Positions 1 through 5,854 of a stretch of DNA of 10,821 nucleotides are shown piece after piece. The translations under genes and the position numbers were made by a program. Under the pieces are notes generated by a model. That model did no database searches and had not been told where the DNA came from. It worked only from the letters and a program-made list of their open reading frames with translations. Each line of letters opens with the position of its first letter. Position 1 is the first letter of the stretch. Source of the DNA: CBDCME01 sp965218865 (GTDB lineage Bacteria; Pseudomonadota; Alphaproteobacteria; JAAXGF01); contig CBDCME010000019.1 in assembly GCA_965218865.1 (NCBI GenBank), positions 1 through 10,821 of the forward strand. The letters run 5' to 3'.

Positions 1-942
1 CTGATGGAGGTCGCCAGCGAGGAACGTCCCGATATTCTCCACGCCCATTCGCCGGTTCTCGACGCCATTCCCGCGCTTCGCGTCGGAAAGCGGCTCGGCT
101 TGCCCGTCGTCTACGAGGTCCGCGCCTTCTGGGAGGACGCGGCGGCGAGCCATGGCAGCGGTCGGGAATGGGGGAGCCGCTACCGCCTCACCCGGGGCCT
201 TGAAACCTACGCCCTCAAGCGCGCCGACGCCGTGACCACGATCTGCGAGGGTCTGCGGTCCGAGATCGTGAACCGCGGCGTGGCGCTGGAAACAGTGACC
301 GTGATTCCGATCGCGGTCGACGCGGAGGGGTTTGGCGGGGCCAAACCGCCCGATTCGGAACTCGTCGCCGAGCTCGGATTCGCGGGCAAGACCGTCCTCG
401 GCTTCATCGGCTCGTTTTATTCCTACGAGGGTCTCCACGTCCTCCTGGCGGCGATGCCCGAATTGTCGCGGGCCCGGCCCGACATCCGCCTTCTCCTGGT
501 CGGCGGCGGCCCCGAGGATACCCGGCTCAAGGAGCAGGCGGCGGGCCTCGATCCAAAGGGCCGGGTCGTATTCACCGGCCGCGTGCCGCACGAACGGGTG
601 GAAAAATACTATGATCTGGTCGACCTTTTGGTTTATCCACGGGTGCCGATTCGGCTCACCGACCTGGTGACGCCGCTCAAACCCCTGGAAGCGATGGCCC
701 AGGAGAAAATCGTCGTGGCCTCGGACGTCGGCGGACACCGCGAACTGATCCGCGACAAGGAAACCGGATACCTTTTCGCCGCCAACGATCCGAAGGACCT
801 GGTGGCAACGGTCGTTTCGGTCCTCGACCAGCGCGGCTCCTGGCCCGCCCTGAGGACCCGGGCGCGTGACTTCGTCGTCAACGAGCGCAACTGGCCCCTC
901 AGCGTCGCCCGATACAAGGAGGTTTACGAACACCTGGCATAG
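1..942 (+). CDS. Glycosyltransferase family 4, exosortase A/PEP-CTERM-associated type (5' end outside window)
   Basis: Probable cytoplasmic GT-B glycosyltransferase that adds a sugar to a lipid-linked polysaccharide precursor. The frame is open from base 1, so the ATG at 4 is probably internal and roughly 80-100 residues of the N-terminal Rossmann domain are missing. Counting from that ATG, the acceptor-domain block is HAHSPVLDAIPALRVGKR (13-30), followed by VVYEVRAFWEDAA (35-47) and RADAVTTICEGLR (73-85). The C-terminal nucleotide-sugar domain carries GFIGSFYSYEGLHVLL (133-148), LLLVGGGPE (163-171) and TPLKPLEAMAQ (223-233). These blocks match, from memory, the TIGR04063 (Daro_2409) family found beside exosortase A. 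The usual IPNAVD reads IPIAVD here (101-106). The canonical first Glu of EX7E is absent, which I believe is normal for this family. The gene ends in TAG with a natural C-terminus. Neither exosortase nor a PEP-CTERM protein is in the window, so the link to that system rests on family resemblance. Confidence 0.88.
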   Translation: MMEVASEERPDILHAHSPVLDAIPALRVGKRLGLPVVYEVRAFWEDAAASHGSGREWGSRYRLTRGLETYALKRADAVTTICEGLRSEIVNRGVALETVTVIPIAVDAEGFGGAKPPDSELVAELGFAGKTVLGFIGSFYSYEGLHVLLAAMPELSRARPDIRLLLVGGGPEDTRLKEQAAGLDPKGRVVFTGRVPHERVEKYYDLVDLLVYPRVPIRLTDLVTPLKPLEAMAQEKIVVASDVGGHRELIRDKETGYLFAANDPKDLVATVVSVLDQRGSWPALRTRARDFVVNERNWPLSVARYKEVYEHLA

Positions 943-1427
943 AGTCTCGATTCCTTAAAACGAAACCGTAAACAGGTGATAATTAAGTGACAGTTTACTT
1001 ATTTTATAGACGTTTATCATTTGTTTTCATTGAGTTACGGTAATTTCGGATCCCGTTCAAATGCGTATCGGTGCCCCCGAGAGGAATTGATCCAATGGCC
1101 TTCAATAAAGCGCGCCTCACCCGAAGTGAAAGGCATTCGTTGCCGTCCGCAGTGGCTGATCCTCCTGCCGCGCGGGGCTATTCGAGAAGGTCATTGGAAT
1201 GGACGTGAGTGTCTTCTCTAATCGGCATTTGAAGGTCAAGCTTCCAAAGTGATTCGGGTCCGCGGGCGTGGGGTTGGCCTGGTGGTCCATGCTTCTCTAC
1301 GTGCTCGGGGCTTGCCGGCACAGGATGGGATCAGAAGGGTGAGGCGGCGACAATCTGTTCGGCGTGTTCGATCCGAAACGACCTGGATCGACGACAAGAC
1401 TCTGAGCGTGCTCTCCTCGTCCCCGGT
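943..1427. other. Non-coding stretch downstream of the glycosyltransferase
   Basis: No convincing gene is seen here. Bases 950-1030 form an AT-rich island (runs such as CTTATTTTATAG) inside otherwise GC-rich DNA. From about 1040 the composition returns to GC-rich, but none of the six frames gives a recognisable protein. The part closest to the IS110 pseudogene (roughly 1250-1427) may be the right flank or end of that element, because its sequence is continuous with the transposase 3' side and has no coding character. Where the IS stops cannot be decided without a second copy. Confidence 0.5.
968..1006 (+). terminator. Weak stem followed by a T-rich tract after the glycosyltransferase
   Basis: GTAAAC (968-973) pairs with GTTTAC (993-998) around an AT-rich 19-nt interval, and the T-rich tract TTATTTTA follows. 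It starts 26 bases after the TAG stop, which is where a terminator would be expected. The stem is only six perfect pairs and poor in G+C, so it may be a protein-binding palindrome instead. Confidence 0.25.
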
Positions 1428-2640
1428 CCCCACCAGGGCACCATCCGCCACGGCGGATCTCGATCGACCGTTTGTTTTATGGAGCTTTCTCCTCGGCGAT
1501 TGTTTGCTGGCAAAAGAGTCATCTCGGAGCCTCCTAGCCGGCGGCCTTGGCCGCGGCCTCGCGGCGGAAGTCGCTGCCGTCGAGCCCCATGCGGTGGAGG
1601 ATCACGGCGAGCTTGCGCGCCACCGCCACCCGGGCCCGCTTGGGGCTGGACCGCTGGGCGATCCGCTCGCCCCAGGCCTTGAGCGCCGAGGGCCGCTTGT
1701 CCCGTGTCAGCAGCACCGTGGCGGCCTCGTAGAGAGCACTGCGCACGATGGCGTCGCCGCACTTGCTGATGTGGCCCGAGTAGTCGGTTTCGCCGGAGCT
1801 ATACTTTCTCGGCGTGATCCCGAAGTGGGCGCCGACGTTCTTCGATTTTCGGAATCGCTCCGGATCATCAACCCCGGTAGTCAAGGCCGTGATCGGGCCG
1901 ACGCTGTGGGTGGTCATGAACCGGCGGCAGACCGCGTCGCCGCGAACCTCCTTGAGGACCAAGCGGTGAAGCTTGCCGAATTGGGTGATCAAAGCGGCAC
2001 GCGCCTTCAGCATCGGCCGCACCATGGCACCAAGCCGGGCCTCGCCCTCGAGCAGCTCCAAGACCCGCATCTCGAATCGCCCCGCGCCCACCTTGCCCAC
2101 CTTCAGTCCGAACGCCTTCAGGGTGCCTCGAATTTCGTTCTCGATGTCGCGTGTCTTCTTCTGCAAGGTCTTGCGGTTGTTCAAGAGCATCCGCAGCTCC
2201 TGGCTCTCCCGGCTCTTGACGTGAACCATGCAATACCACCCCAGGCGCATCATCTGGGCGATGCCATGGGCGTCTTTACGGTTGTTGCGCATCGCCGCAA
2301 GCGATGCTTTCACGTGCCGGGTCTCGATGCAGATCGCCGCAAAACCCGCCTTGTGAAGACAGGCGTGAAGCCATGGCGACAGCGGTCCCGCTTCCAGGCC
2401 GACCCGCGCCAGCGAGCCGCGAAACTGTTCCAGCACCGCCACGATCGCTTCCGGCTCGCTCAAAACCTTCTCCTACAGGACAACCTTTCTGTCCTCGTCG
2501 ACAACACAAACACTTGTCTCTTCAAGCGACAGGTCCAATCCTGCATAATGTTCCGCGGCTGTCTTCCTTTCATGGCGTTTGAGGCTGATATCAGACCTCG
2601 TTTCAACGACACTCCGGAAGGCAGCCACCAATGTCAAACC
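1428..2640 (-). mobile_element. Degenerate IS110-family insertion sequence (approximate limits)
   Basis: The element is defined by its single transposase pseudogene, read on the minus strand. IS110-family elements usually lack clear terminal inverted repeats and target duplications, and none was found here, so both limits are estimates. On the transposase 3' side, the non-coding sequence around 1428-1533 contains a small hairpin (ATCCGC / GCGGAT, about 1442-1457) and reads like IS flank. On the 5' side, a near-perfect palindrome (2581-2599, GAGGCTGATATCAGACCTC) and a TTGACA on the minus strand near 2634 lie upstream of the transposase. The palindromic repeat at 2670 is probably outside the element. 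Confidence 0.5.
1534..2556 (-). pseudogene. IS110-family (DEDD/Transposase_20) transposase, inactivated
   Basis: This would have been the DEDD-plus-serine recombinase that moves the IS. Reading from 2556, 27 codons contain the first catalytic block (YAGLDLSLEETSVCVVD). An in-frame TAG follows at 2473-2475, and the same frame then continues for 309 residues from a TTG at 2461-2463. In that part, GLEAGP (22-27) holds the likely Glu and NRKDAHGIA (61-69) holds the last Asp. VGPITAL (188-194), DDPERF (199-204) and YSSGETDYSGHISKCGD (221-237) form the C-terminal Transposase_20 domain with its candidate Ser. Total length is about 340 codons, normal for the family. Relatives read roughly KTDRKDA where this copy has NRKDA. 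That looks like a six-base in-frame deletion that removes a catalytic Asp. A second short gap is likely at ALTTGVDDP. The codon where a GTG start would be expected is GCG at 2554-2556, behind an AGGAAG motif, and the nearby ATG (2571-2573) is out of frame. I judge it dead. Confidence 0.88.
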
Positions 2641-2669
2641 TTGCGGCCAACCCCCGCCGATTACCCCAT

Positions 2670-2705
2670 CTGTTCGAAAATGCGCGGAAGCGCATTTTCG
2701 AACAG
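2670..2705. repeat. 36-bp perfect palindrome of a dispersed repeat family
   Basis: CTGTTCGAAAATGCGC (2670-2685) and its exact reverse complement (2690-2705) flank a GGAA loop: 16 perfect pairs with a 4-nt loop. Its first 29 bases match the minus strand of 5596-5624 in all but one position, so it is a copy of the repeat that also forms the right end of the element at 5489-5628. No clear flanking duplication is seen. Confidence 0.85.
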
Positions 2706-2756
2706 CCACTGAGACCGAGAATCCGAGAGGGGGATTGTCTCCTGTTCGGAAACGCC

Positions 2757-2865
2757 CTAGTGCACCGGCGCATTCACTTCGTTCACGCCCCCGTGCACCA
2801 GGCCTTTGTCGATGCATCAACTTTCCAAACTTCGGCTGTCGCCTCCGTTTGGGTCGATGCACTAG
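2757..2865. repeat. Structured repeat with nested hairpins and 8-bp terminal inverted repeats
   Basis: CTAGTGCA (2757-2764) and TGCACTAG (2858-2865) form perfect outer arms. Inside the right half, TGCATCAAC (2813-2821) pairs with GTCGATGCA (2853-2861) with one mismatch, CCAAAC (2825-2830) with GTTTGG (2847-2852), and GGC with GCC at the centre. In the left half, GTGCAC occurs twice around a GGCG/CGCC stem. The layered pairing looks like a small non-autonomous element or a structured repeat unit. No protein frame runs through it, and I do not recognise the family. Confidence 0.6.
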
Positions 2866-2902
2866 CGGGAACGACGGAATTAATAATACTATTCGCTTAG
2901 CT

Positions 2903-2931
2903 TTAAAAATTAGTATACTGTCCCCGGTTAT
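2903..2931. repeat. Possible terminal sequence of a mobile repeat, overlapping the wecB 3' end
   Basis: The segment containing AGTATACTGTCCCCGG, preceded by an AT-rich stretch, resembles from memory a conserved end sequence found at many proteobacterial loci near IS200-like/REP-associated transposase genes. It sits exactly where wecB loses family resemblance and supplies the codons for its last six or seven residues (GQYTNF). The identification is recalled rather than computed, and the function is uncertain. Confidence 0.35.
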
Positions 2932-4027
2932 TTCCGGCCGCAAGATCGGCAACCACCCGTTCGGCCGTGTGCCCGTCCCACAATTCCGGACACCGGCCCT
3001 GGAGCCATTCCCCCCGAGCCACGCGCGACACCGCTTCGGCAAGTCGGTCGGGCGCGACGAGTTCGTTGGTTCCCTGGCTGATCGTAATCGGTCTCTCGGT
3101 GGTATCGCGCAAGGTCAGGCAGGGAATGTTTAAATAGGTCGTTTCCTCCTGGATGCCGCCCGAATCGGTGATGATCATGCGGGCCTCGCGGACCAGGCCC
3201 ATGAATTGGACGTAGCTCATCGGGTCGGTAAGCTCGATTCCCTCGGCGCCGTCCAGCCGCTCGTACAAACCGAAAGATTTCAGGCGTTCGCGGGTTCGCG
3301 GATGAACCGAGAACACGAGCGGCACCTTGGCGGCAACCTCGGTGAGCTGCGAGACCAGAAGGGACAGGGTTTCGGCCTCATCGACGTTCGACGGCCGGTG
3401 AAGCGTGACGACGCCGAATTCGCGCTTTCCGAGGCCGAAACGCTCGCGTGTTTTTTGAGCCGCGATCTGCTGATGAAGGAGTTCGTACGAATCGATCATG
3501 ATGTTGCCGACCCGGGAGATCCGGTCCTCGGCGACGCCTTCGCCGCGCAGGTTCTCGTCGGCGTCGGGCGAGGGCGTCCAGAGCAGATCGGCCAGCGCGT
3601 CCGTGACGATTCGGTTGACCTCCTCGGGCATCGTCCAGTCGCGGCTCCTCAGGCCCGCTTCGAGATGGGCCAGTGGTCGGCAGAGCTTCTTGACCACCAG
3701 GGCGCAGGCCAGGGTCGAGTTGACGTCGCCGACGACGATGGTCCAGGCGGGCGGTTCGGCGTTGCAGATACGTTCGTAGGCGACCATGACCCCGGCGGTC
3801 TGCTCGGCGTGGCTCCCGCTCCCGACCCCGAGGTGATAAGCGGGTTCGGGCAGCTTCAGATCGCGAAAGAAGGCGTCCGACATGTCGGCGTCGTAGTGTT
3901 GGCCGGTATGAACGAGCACCGGCCGGCACCAGGTTTCCCGGCTCATCGCGTGGTAGAGCGGTGCCACCTTCATGAAATTGGGTCGGGCGCCGGCGATGAG
4001 GTGGATGGGGATGGGGGCATGTCTCAA
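2903..4027 (-). CDS. wecB: UDP-N-acetylglucosamine 2-epimerase (non-hydrolysing)
   Basis: Cytoplasmic enzyme interconverting UDP-GlcNAc and UDP-ManNAc, the precursor for ManNAc or ManNAcA residues in surface polysaccharides. At 374 residues it has family length. Visible motifs are GARPNFMK (13-20), HTGQHYD (40-46), VGDVNSTLA (99-107, with catalytic-type Asp101), HLEAGLRS (121-128, Glu123), MPEEVNRIVTD (133-143), TLHRPSNVD (208-216, His210), FSVHPRTRERL (239-249), DSGGIQEE (288-295) and RDTTERPIT (307-315). The start chosen is TTG at 4025-4027. An in-frame TAG lies six bases further upstream, the only visible ATG nearby is out of frame, and an AGGA sits about nine bases before the TTG. The gene lies 125 bp downstream of the TuaC-like glycosyltransferase on the same strand, so the two probably share a transcript. 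The last residues (GQYTNF) appear to come from an adjoining repeat. Epimerase genes of this kind are common in exosortase-A polysaccharide loci, which fits the neighbours. Confidence 0.93.
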   Translation of the reverse strand: MRHAPIPIHLIAGARPNFMKVAPLYHAMSRETWCRPVLVHTGQHYDADMSDAFFRDLKLPEPAYHLGVGSGSHAEQTAGVMVAYERICNAEPPAWTIVVGDVNSTLACALVVKKLCRPLAHLEAGLRSRDWTMPEEVNRIVTDALADLLWTPSPDADENLRGEGVAEDRISRVGNIMIDSYELLHQQIAAQKTRERFGLGKREFGVVTLHRPSNVDEAETLSLLVSQLTEVAAKVPLVFSVHPRTRERLKSFGLYERLDGAEGIELTDPMSYVQFMGLVREARMIITDSGGIQEETTYLNIPCLTLRDTTERPITISQGTNELVAPDRLAEAVSRVARGEWLQGRCPELWDGHTAERVVADLAAGNNRGQYTNF

Positions 4028-4152
4028 AGGCGCCTATCCTAAAGAACGTGGCCGTGACCAACGGTTATCCCCCATCGTCGCGAATTCATTACCGTCGGGC
4101 AACGGGGATCGAATGAGCCGGTCGGGCATGATGCCGGTATGCGCCCGCCCGT

Positions 4153-5334
4153 TCAAGCCGCCGCCCGCCGACTCAGGATTTTTTCGAACAAGCTGATCTG
4201 CCCTTGCGTCGTTTCATCCCAGGTGAATTTCTCGGCGAAGGCTCTGGTCGCCGCCCGGCTCGGGGGATTACCAATCATGGCTTGGACCTCGTTGGCCAAC
4301 GCCCCGGGGGTCCTTTCCCGCGCCAGGCGGCCGGCCTCGGGGGCAGTGACGATTTCCGGCGTGCTCCCGACCCGGGTGGCGACGACAGGGGTACCGCAAG
4401 CCATCGCCTCGGGCAGGACGTTGGCCCAGCCCTCGCGGCTCGAGGCCAGGACGAGGATGTCGGCGACGCTGTAGAACTCGGCCATTTGGGCATGGGGAAT
4501 CCGGCCCCGAAACCGCACCCTGTGCCCGACGCCATGACTTTCGGCGTAGGCCGCGAGGGCCCCGCGCTCCGGCCCGTCACCGACGATCAACAGATCGGTT
4601 TCGGGTAACTGGCGCAAGGCCGAGATCACCAGATCATGGCCCTTGAGGGGCACCAGGTTGCCAACCGAAACAAGGGTCGCCCGATCGAGTTTGTGCTTCT
4701 GGCGCAGGGCCTCGCGATCGAGGGGGCGGAAGACACCGCTATCGACCCCGTTGCGCAGAACCGTAACCCGATCGGCGTCGACCCCGAGTTCGACAAGACG
4801 ATCCTTGAGTGCCGCGGACACCGTGACCAGACCGGCGGCCCGCCCGGCGGCCCACTGGATCAGTCGGCGCGGACCGCGGTAGCGGGAGATCAGGTTCAGA
4901 TCGGTTCCCCGAGCGGTGACGACGACGGGCTTGCCGAGATGTTCCCCGAGCTTCACCGCCGCGACGCCGTCGGGATAAAAATAATGCGCGTCGATAAGAT
5001 CGAAGTTGTGCCCCTGGGCGATGACGCTTTCGGCGGCCCGGCGCGTTCCGCGGTAGAGAAGCTCCGGCCCCCACCTCATGCCGACCTTGGGGATCGATAG
5101 GAAACGGGGATGACGAACCGGAACCTCGAAGCGCTCTTCCCGCTCTGGAACCCGGGCGAAATCCCCGTAACGCCCAAACCAGCGGGCGCTGGAGGGAAAC
5201 CAGGGCACCGGCGCCATCACTTCGGCGTCGACCTCGCCGCGTTGCAGCAGATGGCACAGGCGGTTTTCGACGAAGACGCCGTGCTGGGGTTGGATCGCGT
5301 TGGGATAGAGCGTCGTGTAAGTGAGGAGTTTCAT
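4153..5334 (-). CDS. Glycosyltransferase family 4, TuaC-like
   Basis: GT-B retaining glycosyltransferase of 393 residues, likely acting on the cytoplasmic face to build a surface polysaccharide repeat. The N-terminal acceptor domain starts MKLLTYTTLYPNAIQPQHG and continues FVENRLCHLL (21-30) and MAPVPWFP (40-47). Then come DAHYFYPDG (115-123), VVVTARGTD (137-145) and LRNGVDSGVF (193-202). The C-terminal donor domain has LVSVGNLVPLKGHDL (221-235), LLIVGDGPERG (248-258), FRGRIPH (275-281) and EGWANVLPEAMACGTPVVA (301-319), a canonical EX7E (Glu301, Glu309). I chose the ATG at 5332-5334 because family members begin with this MKLL...TLYPN block. A longer frame opens 51 bases upstream but adds low-complexity residues without similarity. 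There is no strong Shine-Dalgarno. It is divergent from the ZorA-like gene and upstream of wecB. The acceptor and donor sugars cannot be read from sequence. Confidence 0.9.
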   Translation of the reverse strand: MKLLTYTTLYPNAIQPQHGVFVENRLCHLLQRGEVDAEVMAPVPWFPSSARWFGRYGDFARVPEREERFEVPVRHPRFLSIPKVGMRWGPELLYRGTRRAAESVIAQGHNFDLIDAHYFYPDGVAAVKLGEHLGKPVVVTARGTDLNLISRYRGPRRLIQWAAGRAAGLVTVSAALKDRLVELGVDADRVTVLRNGVDSGVFRPLDREALRQKHKLDRATLVSVGNLVPLKGHDLVISALRQLPETDLLIVGDGPERGALAAYAESHGVGHRVRFRGRIPHAQMAEFYSVADILVLASSREGWANVLPEAMACGTPVVATRVGSTPEIVTAPEAGRLARERTPGALANEVQAMIGNPPSRAATRAFAEKFTWDETTQGQISLFEKILSRRAAA

Positions 5335-5488
5335 CGTCGCGGCGCCGGCGGTCCCGCTGCACGGTGAGCGGCCCGGCGACCTCAATGCCCTGGTCGTTGC
5401 CTGGACTCCAAAGATAAACTACAACTGTCGAACATACTTCCTATAATTCGGCGGCCGTCGATGAGTTGCCGAACAACGGCGTTTCTAA

Positions 5489-5628
5489 CAGTCTGTTCGA
5501 AAACTCGCGGCACCGGCCCTCTCCCCCTCCCGGCCACCCATATCAGCATACTCTCGTGGGTGGCCGGGAGGGGGAGAGGGCCGGAACAGACGCAAAAAAT
5601 GCGCGTCCGCGCATTTTCGAACAGACTG
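5489..5628. mobile_element. 140-bp MITE-like element with terminal inverted repeats and TAA flanks
   Basis: The ends are CAGTCTGTTCGAAAA (5489-5503) and its exact reverse complement (5614-5628). The trinucleotide TAA flanks both ends (5486-5488 and 5629-5631), consistent with a 3-bp target duplication. Inside is a 28-bp perfect inverted repeat (5513-5540 with 5557-5584) made of CCCTCTCCCCCTCCC-type sequence around a 16-nt loop. A second hairpin (5596-5605 with 5608-5617, AAAATGCGCG / CGCGCATTTT) lies near the right end. There is no open frame for a transposase, so movement would need one in trans. The right end shares 28 of 29 bases with the palindrome at 2670. A short three-base duplication can occur by chance, so mobility is inferred. 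Confidence 0.7.
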
Positions 5629-5712
5629 TAAGGCCGGTTCCGGCGGACGGTGGATAGAATCGTCGTTCGATACCGCCGGGAACAGGAACCAGGCGCGTGT
5701 CCCTAAAATCAC

Positions 5713-5737
5713 AACCGGGTTAACCGAGATTTAACCG
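5713..5737. promoter_or_regulatory. Phased AACCG repeats upstream of the ZorA-like gene
   Basis: AACCG occurs at 5713, 5722 and 5733. The last two are extended to TTAACCG at 5720 and 5731, 11 bases apart, about one helical turn. The cluster lies about 120 bases before the GTG start, a plausible site for an activator or repressor of the ZorA-like/glycosyltransferase unit. No regulator is known from the sequence. Confidence 0.3.
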
Positions 5738-5854
5738 TATTCCCGGCGACATTGGGAGACGTGGAAAGCAGAATCGAAACGAACGGTGGTATCACCGTCT
5801 CGCCGGGCGAGGTTGGTGGCATCGGTCGCTCGAAAATCTAGGTGACGGTCTTCA

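Larger units (their letters stand above)
5335..5854. other. Divergent intergenic region between two envelope-gene units
   Basis: This 520-bp gap separates the minus-strand TuaC-like/wecB unit from the plus-strand ZorA-like unit, so both promoters should lie in it. It contains the MITE-like element (5489-5628), an AACCG repeat cluster (5713-5737), and an AGGTGA Shine-Dalgarno (5840-5845) placed nine bases before the GTG of the ZorA-like gene. An AT-richer patch around 5410-5445 (TATAATTC on the plus strand at about 5442) may hold minus-strand promoter elements, but no convincing -35/-10 pair could be assigned. No coding sequence is supported here. Confidence 0.6.

Noticed and set aside
1021..1221. 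Small plus-strand open frame of 66 codons
   Set aside because: No ribosome-binding site and no recognisable similarity.
1199..1252. 17-codon mini-frame from ATG 1199 with a purine-rich upstream stretch
   Set aside because: Too short to support, and no family resemblance.
1249..2712. Long plus-strand open frame (487 codons)
   Set aside because: It lies antisense to the IS110 transposase, whose minus-strand frame shows clear family motifs. The plus-strand translation is His/Arg/Gln-rich and matches no family.
2476..3042. Minus-strand open frame of 189 codons running into the transposase start
   Set aside because: Only the last 27 codons (2476-2556) resemble a protein, the transposase N-terminus. 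The rest runs through palindromic repeats and the 3' end of wecB.
3206..4042. Plus-strand open frame of 278 codons
   Set aside because: Antisense shadow of wecB, a product of high GC content.
5489..5628. CRISPR array or riboswitch
   Set aside because: There are no regularly spaced direct repeats. The structure is a set of perfect inverted repeats with flanking TAA, which fits a MITE better.
5485..5712. Short minus-strand open frame across the MITE-like element
   Set aside because: It is the translation of inverted repeats (shared with the 2670 palindrome, hence similar peptide pieces), not a gene.
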